Positions 11,613 through 21,700 of a DNA stretch of 64,000 bases are shown here, piece by piece. The translations under genes were made by a program, and so were the position numbers. Origin of the DNA: Streptomyces niveus (lineage in GTDB: Bacteria; Actinomycetota; Actinomycetes; Streptomycetales; Streptomycetaceae); contig NZ_CP018047.1 of the NCBI RefSeq assembly GCF_002009175.1, positions 6,262,001 to 6,326,000 on the forward strand. The letters run 5' to 3'. The stretch's first letter is position 1; every line of letters begins with the position of its first letter. The notes beneath the pieces are model-generated. The model made no database searches and was not told the origin of the DNA. It saw only the letters and a program-made list of their open reading frames with translations.

Positions 11613-13559
11613 CTACTCCGCGGCCCAGCTCGCCTGGACCAACGCCCGCTCCGTACTGGTGAGATGGAAGGCCGCGGCGAGCCAGGCGGACGCGTACCGG
11701 TCCGTCCCGTCGTCGTGGATCCGGCCGAAGGTGTCGCGGGTGCGCCGGTCCGCCTCGAAGCTGAGAGCGCCGGTCAGCTCGGCGGCGGTGTGGAACCCGG
11801 TGGCCCGGAGCGCGGCGGCGTCGCCGCGCGAGCCGCCGCCACGGGCGGACTCGGCGACCGCCCGGCGCCCGCCGGCGACGGCGAGTTCGGTCAGGCGGCG
11901 TACGCGCCAGACGGGGGAGTCGGCCAGCATGTCGGGCCCGGTGCGCTCGGGCGCTGTCGGGGGACAGACGCCGGGCGGCGGGAGATGCGCCCCCTGGAGA
12001 CGGTCGTAGCCGAGGTCGGCACGGTCCAGCCACTCCGGGGGCAGCCGCAGCGTCGCCTCCGTGCCCGGCACCGGCCCGACAGCCAGGGGACGCAGGGTGG
12101 CGGCGCGATCCGGGTCGATCCGGCCCACCACCCGGACACGGAGGCCGGGACGGGTGGCCAGGCGCCGCAGATTGGCCGTGTGGGCGAGGTCCGGATGCGG
12201 ATGGGCGGCCATCAGACGGATCAGTGGCCCGGTCGGCATGTCGGCGTCCGGACGCGGGAGTTCACGAGCGAGCAGTTGATCACCCACGGCTCCGGTGATC
12301 ACCAGGTCGCAGCCGATCAGCTCGCCGATCCGCGCGCTCTGCTCCTCCCCTGTGCCGGCCTCCGTCGAAAGCAACTCGGCCACGGTCTCGGCCGGCCGGC
12401 GGGCGAACAGGGCGGCGATCGGTCCGGACGACCAGGGCAGACCGGCGACGGGGCTGGACCGGACACCCTTGCCGGAGCCGAGCCGGCCGTCGGGGGAGAC
12501 CGTCGCACCGTTGATCAGCAGACCGCCGCGCGAGAGCTGGGCGTGGTCGAGGACCGTGGCACCGACGGCGACCGGGGCCTTCGCAGCGCCCCGCGCCCGT
12601 GCCGAACCGCCGGGTTTGACGTCGGCCACGGAGAACCAGCGGTTGTCGTCACTGACGAGATGGGTGACCACACCCCCGTAACCGGTGGCGCTGATCACGG
12701 GCTCCCGGCAGACGCCGTGGACGCGCAGCGCACCGCCCGGCCGGTAGCCGCGCCGGGCGGTGCCGATCAGTTCGGGGGAGCCGTCGCCCGCCGCCAACAG
12801 GCGGGTGGTGAGCAGGAGTTCACGCAGGGCCGCGACGAGATCGGCGAGCCGGTGGCCCGCGTGGCCCACCCGGGCCTCGCGCAGGCCGCGCACCACGCGC
12901 AGGGCGGCGGCCTCGGCGCGGTGCAGTCCGGCCAGCCGGGCGGTGTGGGCGGCGCGCAACAGCTCCGCCTGGGGTATCGCGCCGGCGGCGGGCACACCGG
13001 CCGCGAGCACGGCCGTGGCTGCGGACCACAGCCCGGACGCGGCGGTGATCCGGGCGGGGCTGAGACGAGCGGCGGGTGCGGCGGGCGTGGTGGGCGCCGC
13101 GGATGTACCGGGCTCGACGGATGCGGGTGTCCCGGCATCGGTGGTGACCGGCGCCGGGGAGCCGTTCCCTTCCGGGCCCTCGGCGCCCCCGGTGTCTCCG
13201 GTGCCTCCGTCGGCCGATTCGGGCGCGCTCTCCGGATCGGCCACCGGGCACGCCCCGAGGACGGCCGCCAGATGCAGACAGCGCGGCGCGAGCAGACAGG
13301 TGCACCGTGCCTGGGCGGAGTCCGTGACCGTTCCGGACGGGCCGGGGCTGAGGATGACCACCGCGTCCTCGCCGCATCTCACACTGATGCCGCCCTCGCC
13401 CTCACCGTCGGGGGCGCCCTTGGTCGGCGGTACGGCGCCGAACCGCTCGATCGCCGCGTCGAGCTTCTTGCTCAGCCGGGAGGTCAGACTCTCCACCGCA
13501 CCGGCGACCACCTCCGCGGCGACCGGTGGCAGCGGGACGCTCTGGACGGACAACGTCAT
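11613..13559 (-). CDS. SWIM zinc-finger protein (YehQ-like)
   Basis: A 648-residue protein with a SWIM zinc finger near its N terminus: Cys86, Cys88, Cys94 and His96 in RCTCLLAPRCLH fit CxCx5CxH. SWIM domains bind DNA or proteins. The remainder is alanine- and proline-rich, with an acidic low-complexity stretch after the finger and a long C-terminal region of unknown fold. It is the last gene of a leftward set; its ATG overlaps the upstream gene by 4 bases. In E. coli a SWIM protein (YehQ) likewise ends an AAA-VWA set, so a shared complex is likely, but the function is unknown. Confidence 0.82.
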   Translation of the reverse strand: MTLSVQSVPLPPVAAEVVAGAVESLTSRLSKKLDAAIERFGAVPPTKGAPDGEGEGGISVRCGEDAVVILSPGPSGTVTDSAQARCTCLLAPRCLHLAAVLGACPVADPESAPESADGGTGDTGGAEGPEGNGSPAPVTTDAGTPASVEPGTSAAPTTPAAPAARLSPARITAASGLWSAATAVLAAGVPAAGAIPQAELLRAAHTARLAGLHRAEAAALRVVRGLREARVGHAGHRLADLVAALRELLLTTRLLAAGDGSPELIGTARRGYRPGGALRVHGVCREPVISATGYGGVVTHLVSDDNRWFSVADVKPGGSARARGAAKAPVAVGATVLDHAQLSRGGLLINGATVSPDGRLGSGKGVRSSPVAGLPWSSGPIAALFARRPAETVAELLSTEAGTGEEQSARIGELIGCDLVITGAVGDQLLARELPRPDADMPTGPLIRLMAAHPHPDLAHTANLRRLATRPGLRVRVVGRIDPDRAATLRPLAVGPVPGTEATLRLPPEWLDRADLGYDRLQGAHLPPPGVCPPTAPERTGPDMLADSPVWRVRRLTELAVAGGRRAVAESARGGGSRGDAAALRATGFHTAAELTGALSFEADRRTRDTFGRIHDDGTDRYASAWLAAAFHLTSTERALVQASWAAE

Positions 13560-16500
13560 CGGTTCTCCCCGCGGAGTCGGTCGCCCACCCAGCGGGCGAG
13601 GGCGAGTGGGCTGAGGGCGGCGACCGGCATTCCGGCCGCCACGAGCTGCTGCGCGACCGGCACCGAGTAGCGCGGTGCGCCGGTGTCGTCCAGGGCCGCG
13701 CAGCCCATGAGATGGACACCGGACGCGGCGAGTGCACGCACCTCACCGAGCAGTCCGCCCACTCCGTAGCCCTCCTCGAAGTCGCTGACGACCACGACGA
13801 GGGTGCGGCTCGGCACGGTCACCAGGGAACGGGCGTGGGCGAGTCCGGCCGCGATGTGCGTACCGCCGCCGACACGTACCTCAAGGAGCAGCGACAGCGG
13901 ATCGGCGACCCGGTCAGTCAGGTCGATCACCTCCGTGGAGAAGGTGAGGAAGTGGGTGGAGAGGGTCGGCACGCCGCCCAGGACTGCGGCGGTCAGCGCG
14001 GACCAGATGACCGACGCCTCCATCGATCCGGACACGTCGACGACGAGGATCAGCCGCCAGTCCGACTCGCGGCTCGTGCGGGTGCTGAAGACCGGATTCT
14101 CCGGGATGACGACGGTCCGTCCGTCGTCGAGGCGGCGCGTGTGGGCCAGATTGGCCCGCAGGGTGCGCGGCAGGTCGAGCTTGCCGCCGGGACGGCGGGT
14201 CGGGCGGGGGTTCGCGAGACCGGTGAGGGTCGGGCGCAGCCGGGTGGCGAGCTCCTTCGCGAGCTCGTCGACCAGTCGGCGCACGAGTGGCCGCAGCTTC
14301 GAGAGCTGCTGTTCGGGCATGCCCCCCGCCAGCGAGAGGACCGATGTGAGCAGTTCGATCGACGGTCTGACGTGCGCGGGGTCGAGTTCGGCGATGACCT
14401 CCGTACGGCCGGCGTCCGCCGCCCTGGCGAGGACCTCCTCGCGGACGTCCGTCGCGAACAGGGCGTCGAGTTCCGCCGCCCATTCGCGGGCGGTGGGGAA
14501 GGACCTGCCCCGGCCGCCCGTGTCGCCGCCCTCGCCGGGCGGCCCCGACGCGATGTCGGCGGAGCCTTCGCCGCGCCCGGCGCCGTACAGCTCGTCCAGC
14601 GCGTACGCGTAGCGGCGGGCCTCGTCGGGGAGTCGGTCGCTCTCCCGGCCGAGGAGCAGCCGCCAGCGGTCGGCGGGCGCGAGGCGCCGGGTCTCGTCCA
14701 CGGGCCCGGTACGCGCGGGCCCCGGTCCCGTCGAAGGGACCTCGGGCGGCAGTTCCGGCGGGAGTTGCGACGGGACCTCCGAAGTCGCCTCCGACGGCAC
14801 CTGTTCGGGCAGCACCCGTTCGGGCGGCACCGGGCCGGGCAGCTTCAGGGCTGTCAGCGCGGCGAGTCCTGCGGCGTCCGCCGCCGTCCAGAGCGCGACC
14901 AGTTCCGGCGGCGCGCTCAGCGTCAGGTCCGGGCGGTCGCCGAGGCGTTCGGTGACCGTACGGAGCAGCCGGCCCCGGTCGGCGGGCGTGAGGATGTCGA
15001 ACCCACCGCGCAGCGCCGGGAGCCGGTGGAGGAATCCCTGGTCGGGGAGGGCGTCGATCCGGTCCAGAAGCGGTGTGAGAGCGGCCTCGGCGGACTGCAG
15101 GAGCGGTCCTGCGGCCGTCAGCAGGCCGGTGAGCAGCCCGGAGAGGCGGCGCCGCTCGTCGGGTCCGGTGGCCCTGTCGATCCAGCTCGCGACCCGGTCG
15201 CCCATGGCCGGCGGCGCGTCGAGGTCGAGCAGGACCCGGGTCGCCGCCGCGGCTCCCTGGATGACCGGTGAACCGGTCGTAGCGAGGGTGCTCAGCGCGT
15301 CGTCCATCCGCAGACCGAGGCGGTGCTCGCCGGCCCGGGTGGCGAGAGCGACCAGGGCGACGGCGTCCTGCGGGTCGTCACTGCCCGCGAGACCGGGGAG
15401 TCCGCGTACGGCGGCCTCCAGCAGGACCACAGCGAGCTCGGAAGCGGCGCGCCGGGTGCCGGTGGTGGTGCCCGGCAGATGCCCCTGCCGCAGGGAGTGC
15501 AACAGGTCGAGGGCGTCGAGGAGTTCGGGCAGGGCGGCCGACGACGGCAGCACGTCGGCGGCCTCGGCGAGGCGGTCGGCGACCAGCTCCGGCAGATCGC
15601 ACCGCGCCGCGTCACGCAGCCCGGTGAGTATCGAGCGGGCGGTGGGCCCGCCCTCCGCGTACTGTGCGTGCGCGGTCTCGCGCAGCTTTCCGGCCGCGGC
15701 GACGGCCGCGGTGACCCCGCGGACGCCCACCAGGTCGAGCCGGGCCGGGACGACCGGTGTCCACGCCGCCTGCCACCGGGTGCTCAGACCGGCGGAGTCG
15801 CCCGTACGGGCCACCTCACCGGGGGTGCAGTAGCCGACGTCGCAGACTTCGAGGCGGTTCAGCAGGACCTCGCGGCGCCCGTCCAGCTCAGAGCGGAGCG
15901 GGTCGAGACGTACCTCACGGGGCTCGGGGCCCTCCGGGCCGGGGAGCCGCAGCGCCGTGAGTTCGGCCTCGACGGCCGGGCCGAGCCCGGAACGTGGCGT
16001 ACCGGGCGCGACGCGGCCCCGGTCGGTGCCCACCAGGACCGTTTCGAGGGCCCGTGCCAGGGCCCGGCCCCGGCCCAGCGGTTCACCCTGGCCGAGAACG
16101 GTTGTCACGGCTTCGAGCAGTTCGCCCCGTCCGGGGGCGGGCAGCGACCTCAGCCGTGCGAGGTCGTCGGCGAGCCGCAGGGTCTCGACGGCCTCGCCGG
16201 TGCCGGCGGTGTGCCCGGCGGACCGCATCGTCCGGCAGAGCCCTGTGATGGCGGTGGCCGCGGCGTCACGTACCCGCTCGGGCACCCCACCGGCCGTGAA
16301 GACGGCCTGCTGCCAGCGCGGATCCCGGATCCCGGCGGGGTAGCCGGAACGGGAGTCGAGCAGGGCGAAGGTGTACGGCACGAGAGAGGTGACGGGCGCG
16401 GTGACGGCGTCACCCGCTCCACCCGCTCCAGCGGCCTTGGACGACGGGCCGGGCGTGGCACCGCGTCCGGCCGCGGTGAGCGGACCGGACGTCGGGGCAC

Positions 16501-17356
16501 CGGCGTTGTCGGTCCGGCCGTCAGTCCTGTTGCTCTCGCCGGTTCCGGCTCGCGGCTCCCCGCGCCGTGCCGCGAGCGCCGGTGCGTGGAAGGCGCCGAC
16601 GACCGCCGCCACCCGGCGGGTACCGCCCGCCGCTTCGGCGATCACGCGGCGCATGTGTTCCTCACGGGCGAGGTCGGAGGAGGCCACCCCACCCCGCGCC
16701 GACGCGTCGTGGCGCAGGGCCCAGCCCACGCCGAGCGCGGCGCGCCGTACGGCTTCCGGCTCGCAGCCGGGCGCGCGGACCTCGACCGTCCGGTCCCAGA
16801 GGTCGTCGCCCTCGCGGCCGGTGCCGGAGGAGCCGAGCGCGGCGGCGAAGGCCGGGCCGGGCAGCCCTCGCCCCGGACCGCCATCAGGACCGCCGTCGGG
16901 ATCGGCATCGGCGTCGGCGCCGAGAGCAGCGTCCGGCCCCGTTGCCCTCCAGCCCGGATCGGACAACGGCAGGTCGCAGCAGCGCACTTCGACGCCGTGG
17001 TCCCTGGCCCAGCGGACGGCCGCGAGTTCCGGCGAGAAGTCGGCGAACGGGTAGAAGCCGAGCCGCCCGTCCGGATCGGCCCCGGCGAGCGCCACGGGTG
17101 CCACGGTGCCCCGGTCGGCGAGATGGGTCAGCCACGGCTGGAAGTCGGCCGGCAGCTCGACGCAGACCACGTCGGCGCCCGAGGCGTCCAGCAGCGCGGG
17201 CAGCGCGGCGGCCAGCGCGGGGCTGTGGTGGCGTATCCCGAGCAGGTACGGCTCCACGGAGGCCGCGAGTGCGTCCACCGCGTCCCGCGGGTCGTCGCCG
17301 CGGTCGTCGGCGGCACTGTCGTGTGCGGTGGTGTCCACCGCCGGGGCGGCGTTCAA
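13556..17356 (-). CDS. DUF5682 and VWA domain fusion protein (YehM plus YehP-like)
   Basis: A 1266-residue protein in one frame. The N-terminal part (about 1-300) has GIRHHSPA, VCVELPAD and VVGAFHAPAL, an H...E...H pattern of DUF5682 that recalls TraB/ChaN-type enzymes. The middle is a helical, alanine-leucine-rich region. A proline-glutamate linker (around residues 845-885) leads to a VWA domain with an intact metal site: VVDVSGSM, then GGGTH and VVSDFEEG. The TTG at 17356 overlaps the AAA gene's stop (TTGA) with GGGAG 8 bases before it; a GTG at 17338 is the alternative. In E. coli and, as I recall, most relatives, these are two proteins, so the fusion is notable. VWA proteins usually act as adaptors for the MoxR ATPase next door. 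Confidence 0.8.
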   Translation of the reverse strand: MNAAPAVDTTAHDSAADDRGDDPRDAVDALAASVEPYLLGIRHHSPALAAALPALLDASGADVVCVELPADFQPWLTHLADRGTVAPVALAGADPDGRLGFYPFADFSPELAAVRWARDHGVEVRCCDLPLSDPGWRATGPDAALGADADADPDGGPDGGPGRGLPGPAFAAALGSSGTGREGDDLWDRTVEVRAPGCEPEAVRRAALGVGWALRHDASARGGVASSDLAREEHMRRVIAEAAGGTRRVAAVVGAFHAPALAARRGEPRAGTGESNRTDGRTDNAGAPTSGPLTAAGRGATPGPSSKAAGAGGAGDAVTAPVTSLVPYTFALLDSRSGYPAGIRDPRWQQAVFTAGGVPERVRDAAATAITGLCRTMRSAGHTAGTGEAVETLRLADDLARLRSLPAPGRGELLEAVTTVLGQGEPLGRGRALARALETVLVGTDRGRVAPGTPRSGLGPAVEAELTALRLPGPEGPEPREVRLDPLRSELDGRREVLLNRLEVCDVGYCTPGEVARTGDSAGLSTRWQAAWTPVVPARLDLVGVRGVTAAVAAAGKLRETAHAQYAEGGPTARSILTGLRDAARCDLPELVADRLAEAADVLPSSAALPELLDALDLLHSLRQGHLPGTTTGTRRAASELAVVLLEAAVRGLPGLAGSDDPQDAVALVALATRAGEHRLGLRMDDALSTLATTGSPVIQGAAAATRVLLDLDAPPAMGDRVASWIDRATGPDERRRLSGLLTGLLTAAGPLLQSAEAALTPLLDRIDALPDQGFLHRLPALRGGFDILTPADRGRLLRTVTERLGDRPDLTLSAPPELVALWTAADAAGLAALTALKLPGPVPPERVLPEQVPSEATSEVPSQLPPELPPEVPSTGPGPARTGPVDETRRLAPADRWRLLLGRESDRLPDEARRYAYALDELYGAGRGEGSADIASGPPGEGGDTGGRGRSFPTAREWAAELDALFATDVREEVLARAADAGRTEVIAELDPAHVRPSIELLTSVLSLAGGMPEQQLSKLRPLVRRLVDELAKELATRLRPTLTGLANPRPTRRPGGKLDLPRTLRANLAHTRRLDDGRTVVIPENPVFSTRTSRESDWRLILVVDVSGSMEASVIWSALTAAVLGGVPTLSTHFLTFSTEVIDLTDRVADPLSLLLEVRVGGGTHIAAGLAHARSLVTVPSRTLVVVVSDFEEGYGVGGLLGEVRALAASGVHLMGCAALDDTGAPRYSVPVAQQLVAAGMPVAALSPLALARWVGDRLRGENR

Positions 17357-18531
17357 CGCAGGTTCTCCCGGAGGTCCCAGAGGCGGCGCCACATCTCGGC
17401 GCCGTCCTCGGCGCGGCGCCGTACCGGTCCGTCCCAGTAGCCCAACAGGCGCCCGTGGTCGGCCTGGTCGTCCTTGAGGACGACACCGAGCAGATGGCCG
17501 GGCACCAGGTCGAGCGGGTCCCCGCCGGGCAGATAGGCCGCCGCCACCCCGAGCGAGGCGGCGACCTGCACGGCCTCGGCGGTGGACATCACCGTGCCGG
17601 GGCGCTCCACGTCCCAGCCCTCGGCCGAGCGGCCGTTCCGCAGATCGCGGAAGACGGTCACCAGCACGTCCAGCACGGCGTCGTCCACCGCGTACGCCGT
17701 GCCCGCGCGCTCCACGGCCGCCGTGGCCTGGCCCCGTACGAGCGCGGTCTCCGCGTCCGCGTCGGCTATGGGGTGGATCGTCTCGAAGTTGAAGCGCCGC
17801 TTGAGCGCGGCCGACATCTCCGAGACGCCCCGGTCCCGGAGGTTGGCCGTCGCGATCACGCTGAAGCCGGGGACGGCCGCGGCCTGCGCGTCGTCCGTGC
17901 CTGCGAGTTCGGGCACGCTGAGCCGCCGGTCGGACAGGATCGACACGAGCGCGTCCTGCACCTCGGGCAGACAGCGGGTGATCTCCTCGATCCGGGCGAC
18001 CCGGCCTGTCCGCATGGCCGTGAGCACGGGGGAGGCGACCAGTGCCTGGGGTGTGGGGCCCTGGGCGAGCAGCAGCGCGTAGTTCCAGCCGTAGCGGAAG
18101 GCGTCCTCCGTGGTGCCGGCGGTGCCCTGCACGGTGAGGGCGCTGGTGCCGCTGACGGCGGCGCTCAGCAGCTCGGAGAGCATCGACTTCGCGGTGCCCG
18201 GCTCGCCGACGAGCAGCAGGCCGCGTTCGCCGACGAGGGTGACCACGCACCGTTCCACCAAGGCGCGTTCGCCGATGAACTTGGCGGTGATGGTGAGCCG
18301 GGCGGGCAGCCCGGCGTGGGTACCGGGGAGCCGCAGGGCCTCGTCGCCGCTGCCGCAGATGAAGGTGACCACCGCGCGCGGGGTGAGCGCCCAGCCGGGC
18401 GGGCGAGGGCCGTCGTCGTACGCGGCGAGGAAGGCGAGTTCGGTGGCGTACCGTTCCTCGGCCGGCAGTGACTGCCGGGTCGCGGGGGCGGTCTCCCGGC
18501 TCTCTGTCAGGGTGTCTGTCCGGGTCGTCAT
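17353..18531 (-). CDS. MoxR-like AAA+ ATPase (YehL-like)
   Basis: A 392-residue cytosolic ATPase. Walker A is GEPGTAKS (residues 109-116). The Walker B region reads VARIEEITRC, with Glu-Glu where Asp-Glu is usual. Sensor 1 (VIATANLRDRGVSEMS) and an arginine-finger-like KRRFNFE follow. MoxR ATPases remodel partner complexes together with VWA proteins, and the next gene supplies a VWA domain. The ATG at 18531 has AAGGACT 7-13 bases upstream; the frame stays open for 60 more codons, but those residues look like noise. About 200 bases separate it from the 1710-residue gene. Confidence 0.88.
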   Translation of the reverse strand: MTTRTDTLTESRETAPATRQSLPAEERYATELAFLAAYDDGPRPPGWALTPRAVVTFICGSGDEALRLPGTHAGLPARLTITAKFIGERALVERCVVTLVGERGLLLVGEPGTAKSMLSELLSAAVSGTSALTVQGTAGTTEDAFRYGWNYALLLAQGPTPQALVASPVLTAMRTGRVARIEEITRCLPEVQDALVSILSDRRLSVPELAGTDDAQAAAVPGFSVIATANLRDRGVSEMSAALKRRFNFETIHPIADADAETALVRGQATAAVERAGTAYAVDDAVLDVLVTVFRDLRNGRSAEGWDVERPGTVMSTAEAVQVAASLGVAAAYLPGGDPLDLVPGHLLGVVLKDDQADHGRLLGYWDGPVRRRAEDGAEMWRRLWDLRENLR

Positions 18532-18733
18532 GCGCAGAGTCCTTGTTCGGTGCGGGCGCGGCGCGCGGCATGGCGCCATGTCCCGCAGGGGTGATGGGTT
18601 ACGGGTTCGGCCGGGCTCCGGAGTGCCGGGCCCGAGTGTCGTGCGGTGTCGTGCGGTGTGGCCGTCGGTGTGCCGGGCGGCGCCGGTCGGCGGGGGCGGG
18701 GTGACCAGCACCCCGCCGCCGCCGTACGTACGG
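18532..18733. other. Gap between the AAA gene and the 1710-residue gene
   Basis: About 200 bases of GC-rich DNA inside the leftward block. It could hold a promoter for the AAA-VWA-SWIM part, but I see no clear -10/-35 pair and no strong hairpin. Confidence 0.3.
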
Positions 18734-21700
18734 TCAGCCCCGCCCGCTCCGCCGGGCCCTGAGCTCGTCGAAGCGAGGGGCGTCGCCGTCCTTGACCCGC
18801 TGCCAGGCCCGGCGGTAGAGGTCGGCCACCGGCTCCGTGGGCGCGATCACGTCCAGCGGCGCGCTTCCCCCGCCGGCCAGATCGAACAGCGGCAGCTTCC
18901 ACCGCTCCAGCGACATGGCCGCCGAATCGGTTACCGTCCAGCCGCCCGGCAGGAAGAGCGAGCGCCTGGCCCCGGTGCGGCTCGCCCTGACCACCAGATC
19001 GGTGGCGGCCAGTTCCTCGCGCGCCGCCTCGATCCGGGCGGCGCCGCCGCGCCGCCGCTTCCAGCCCGTCCACTTGGCGACGTTGGTGTCGGTCGGATCG
19101 GGCATCGCCAGCAGCATCAGATAGAGCACCGCGGCGTCCTCACCGATGCCGTACTCCTTGGCGGCCTCCGTGACCAGGTCGGGGACCGACCGGCCGGGGT
19201 CCTGCGGATACCAGGTGCCGTCCTTGTCCCGCTCGCCGGCCGCCGGGTCGCCCGGGTCACCGAGGAGCGCCGCGAAGCGCGGATCCCGGGCGACACGCAT
19301 CCCGATCTCGACGGGATACAGCTTCTGGGTGTCCTGCGGGTCGGTGCGGCTGTAGCCGTCGCCGATGCCCCGCAGGACCGGCAGATAGGGATCGTTGCCG
19401 GCCTCGTCCAGCAGCGCGGGGCGAACGGCGGGATACGGCTGGTTGTCGTGCGTGCTCATGATCACCGCGCCGTAGCGTTCGTATCCCTCGCCGGTCTCGG
19501 TGGGGGCGCCCGCCGCCGCGCGGAACGAGGTCAGGCTCGCGTACCCGCCCAGACGGAGCATCAGCTCCGGATTGGCCAGCCGCTCCCGGACGGCGCTCAC
19601 CACGCCCGGAAGCAGGGCCCGGAGCGGGTCGCCGGCCGGGAGCTGGTGGGCCAGCCACGCGACCGTCGCGACAAGGGACTTCAGTGTGTCCGTGTCGAAC
19701 ACGGCGCGGTCCGCTCCGACCGGGGCCACGCTGTCCTGGTGGACCCGCCAGACGGCGTCGGTCGTCAGCCGCGGTTCACCGGCCGGGTCGAGGAGCGCCC
19801 GCAGGGTCCGCTCCGCCGGCCAGTCCGACCGCACGGCCCGGACCGCTTTCGCCACGAGCAGCAGCAGCTCTTCCGGGACGGGCGTCCGCCGGCACAGCTC
19901 GCTGTTCCAGACCTCGGCGGCGGCGGCCACGTCGGGTCCCTCCGTCCACAGCCGGGCGGGTTCGGCGGGCAGCAGCGCCGCCACGACGGCCCGTCGGACG
20001 CCGACGTCCACGCCACGCAGTTCGTCCCTGGCGAGAGCGGCGTTCGGGGTCTTCAGCCCGAGTGTGTTCCGTACGTCGGTGGGCAGGAAGTCCTGCTCGG
20101 TCGTGCACACGCGGGGCAGTCCGGCCACGATCAGCGCGGCCGCGGAGTGCGTGACACCGGTGAGCCGGGCGAACTCCTCGGCGGCGGCGGGGAACCACGG
20201 CGCGGGCCCGCGCTCCGCCAGTTCCGCGCGGAAGGCCCCGAACCAGTCGCCGTCCCGGCCACGGCCGGCGCCGACCTCGCGAGGCGCGGACTTGACGGTG
20301 TAGGGCGCGGGAACCTCGAAGCGGCCCGCCGGATCGTGGAACAGCGCCGTGAACTCGCGACGGGACCCGTCCCAGTACCCCGCGCGGACGAAGGCGAGGA
20401 ACGCGCCATCGGCCAGCGGCAGTACTCCCGACCAGTTCCCCCGGCGCGGGTTGCCGTCCGGGTCGACGAGCGCGCTCTCGTCGAGATGCAGTCGGCAGAC
20501 GCGCCAGCGGTCGGCGCCCCCTGCCGTGGTGAGGCCGAGCGTGTCCAGCTCCGCCAGCAGCTCGTCCAGCGCTCCGCGGTGCTCCCCCTCCGTGGTCACC
20601 GAGGCGGCCCGGTACGCCAGCGCGGCCGGGGCGCCGAGAAGCGCCTCCCACTCGGTCCTGTCCAAGGGCAGCGGCCACCCGTCGAGGTGGAGCCGGACGG
20701 CCTTGCCGGGCTCGGGCCGGGGCTCGTCGGAGCTTCCCAACACCGCACTCAGTGTCCGCAGTTGACCGAAGAGGCTGTGCCTGGTGTCCCCGCGGTACGA
20801 AGAGAAGGAGCAGTCGTCCGCGAGTCCGTCGAGAGCGTCGCCGACCAGTTCGTTCCCCGGGCCGACCGCTTCCGCCTTCGGCCCCTCGACCGACGCCTTC
20901 TCCTCCAGGCGCGCCACGATCGCGTCCAGCTCGGCCTGCTGCCCGGCCGCGAACCGCACCACGCCGGCGGTCCCGGCCACCAGCGCCTCGTGACTGACCG
21001 AGGGCAGCAACTCGCGTACCAGGGAGAGGAGTTCGTCCGTCTCCGGCTCCGTCCCCCTCGCAGTCCCCGTTCCCGTCGCCGTGTGCGCGTCCTCCTGCGC
21101 CTTCCTGGCCGCCTGCGCGACCGCCGCCGACAGCAGCGTCGCCGCCGTGTCGCGGTCGATTCCGCGCAACGCCTCGGAGCCCCGCGGGTCCCTGGCCCTG
21201 AGACAGTGCCAGTAGTTCTCCGGCGGCAGCAGCATGGTGCCCGCCGCGAACGGTCCCGGCACTCCGTCCACCCTGGCGTACGCCGTGACCGTGCCCTCCG
21301 GGTCGACCAGCCTGATCTCGGAGCCGGCGCCACCGACGCCCCGGGGCCGGTCGTCGCCGGGGAACAGCAGGGGGCGGGCCGGCCAACCGGCGCCGTGGGC
21401 CAGCGTGGTGGCGTTTCCGGCCAGGTCCTCGCAGCGCCGCGAGCCGTCGGGCAGCCGCACCACCCGCCAGCCCAGCAGACCGTCCACGGGATGCGCGCCG
21501 GGAGTGGTCTCGGCCGACGGGGCGGGCAGCAGCGCGCCACCGGTGAAGGTGCTGCCCTCCGGCGCGTCGCGCGTCGCCTCGGTGAAGAAGGCGGGCCGGT
21601 CGACGGCGAGGGGCTTGCCCGTCTCCGGGTCCAGCTCGTGCAGGCGTACGGCGCCTTCGGCGTCCACGGTCCGCGTCCAGTACCGCGTCCCGTCCGTGTG

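Noticed and set aside
17357..18571. An extension of the DUF5682-VWA protein upstream of the TTG
   Set aside because: This part is the shadow of the AAA gene and has arginine-rich noise; the TTG overlap and ribosome site mark the start.
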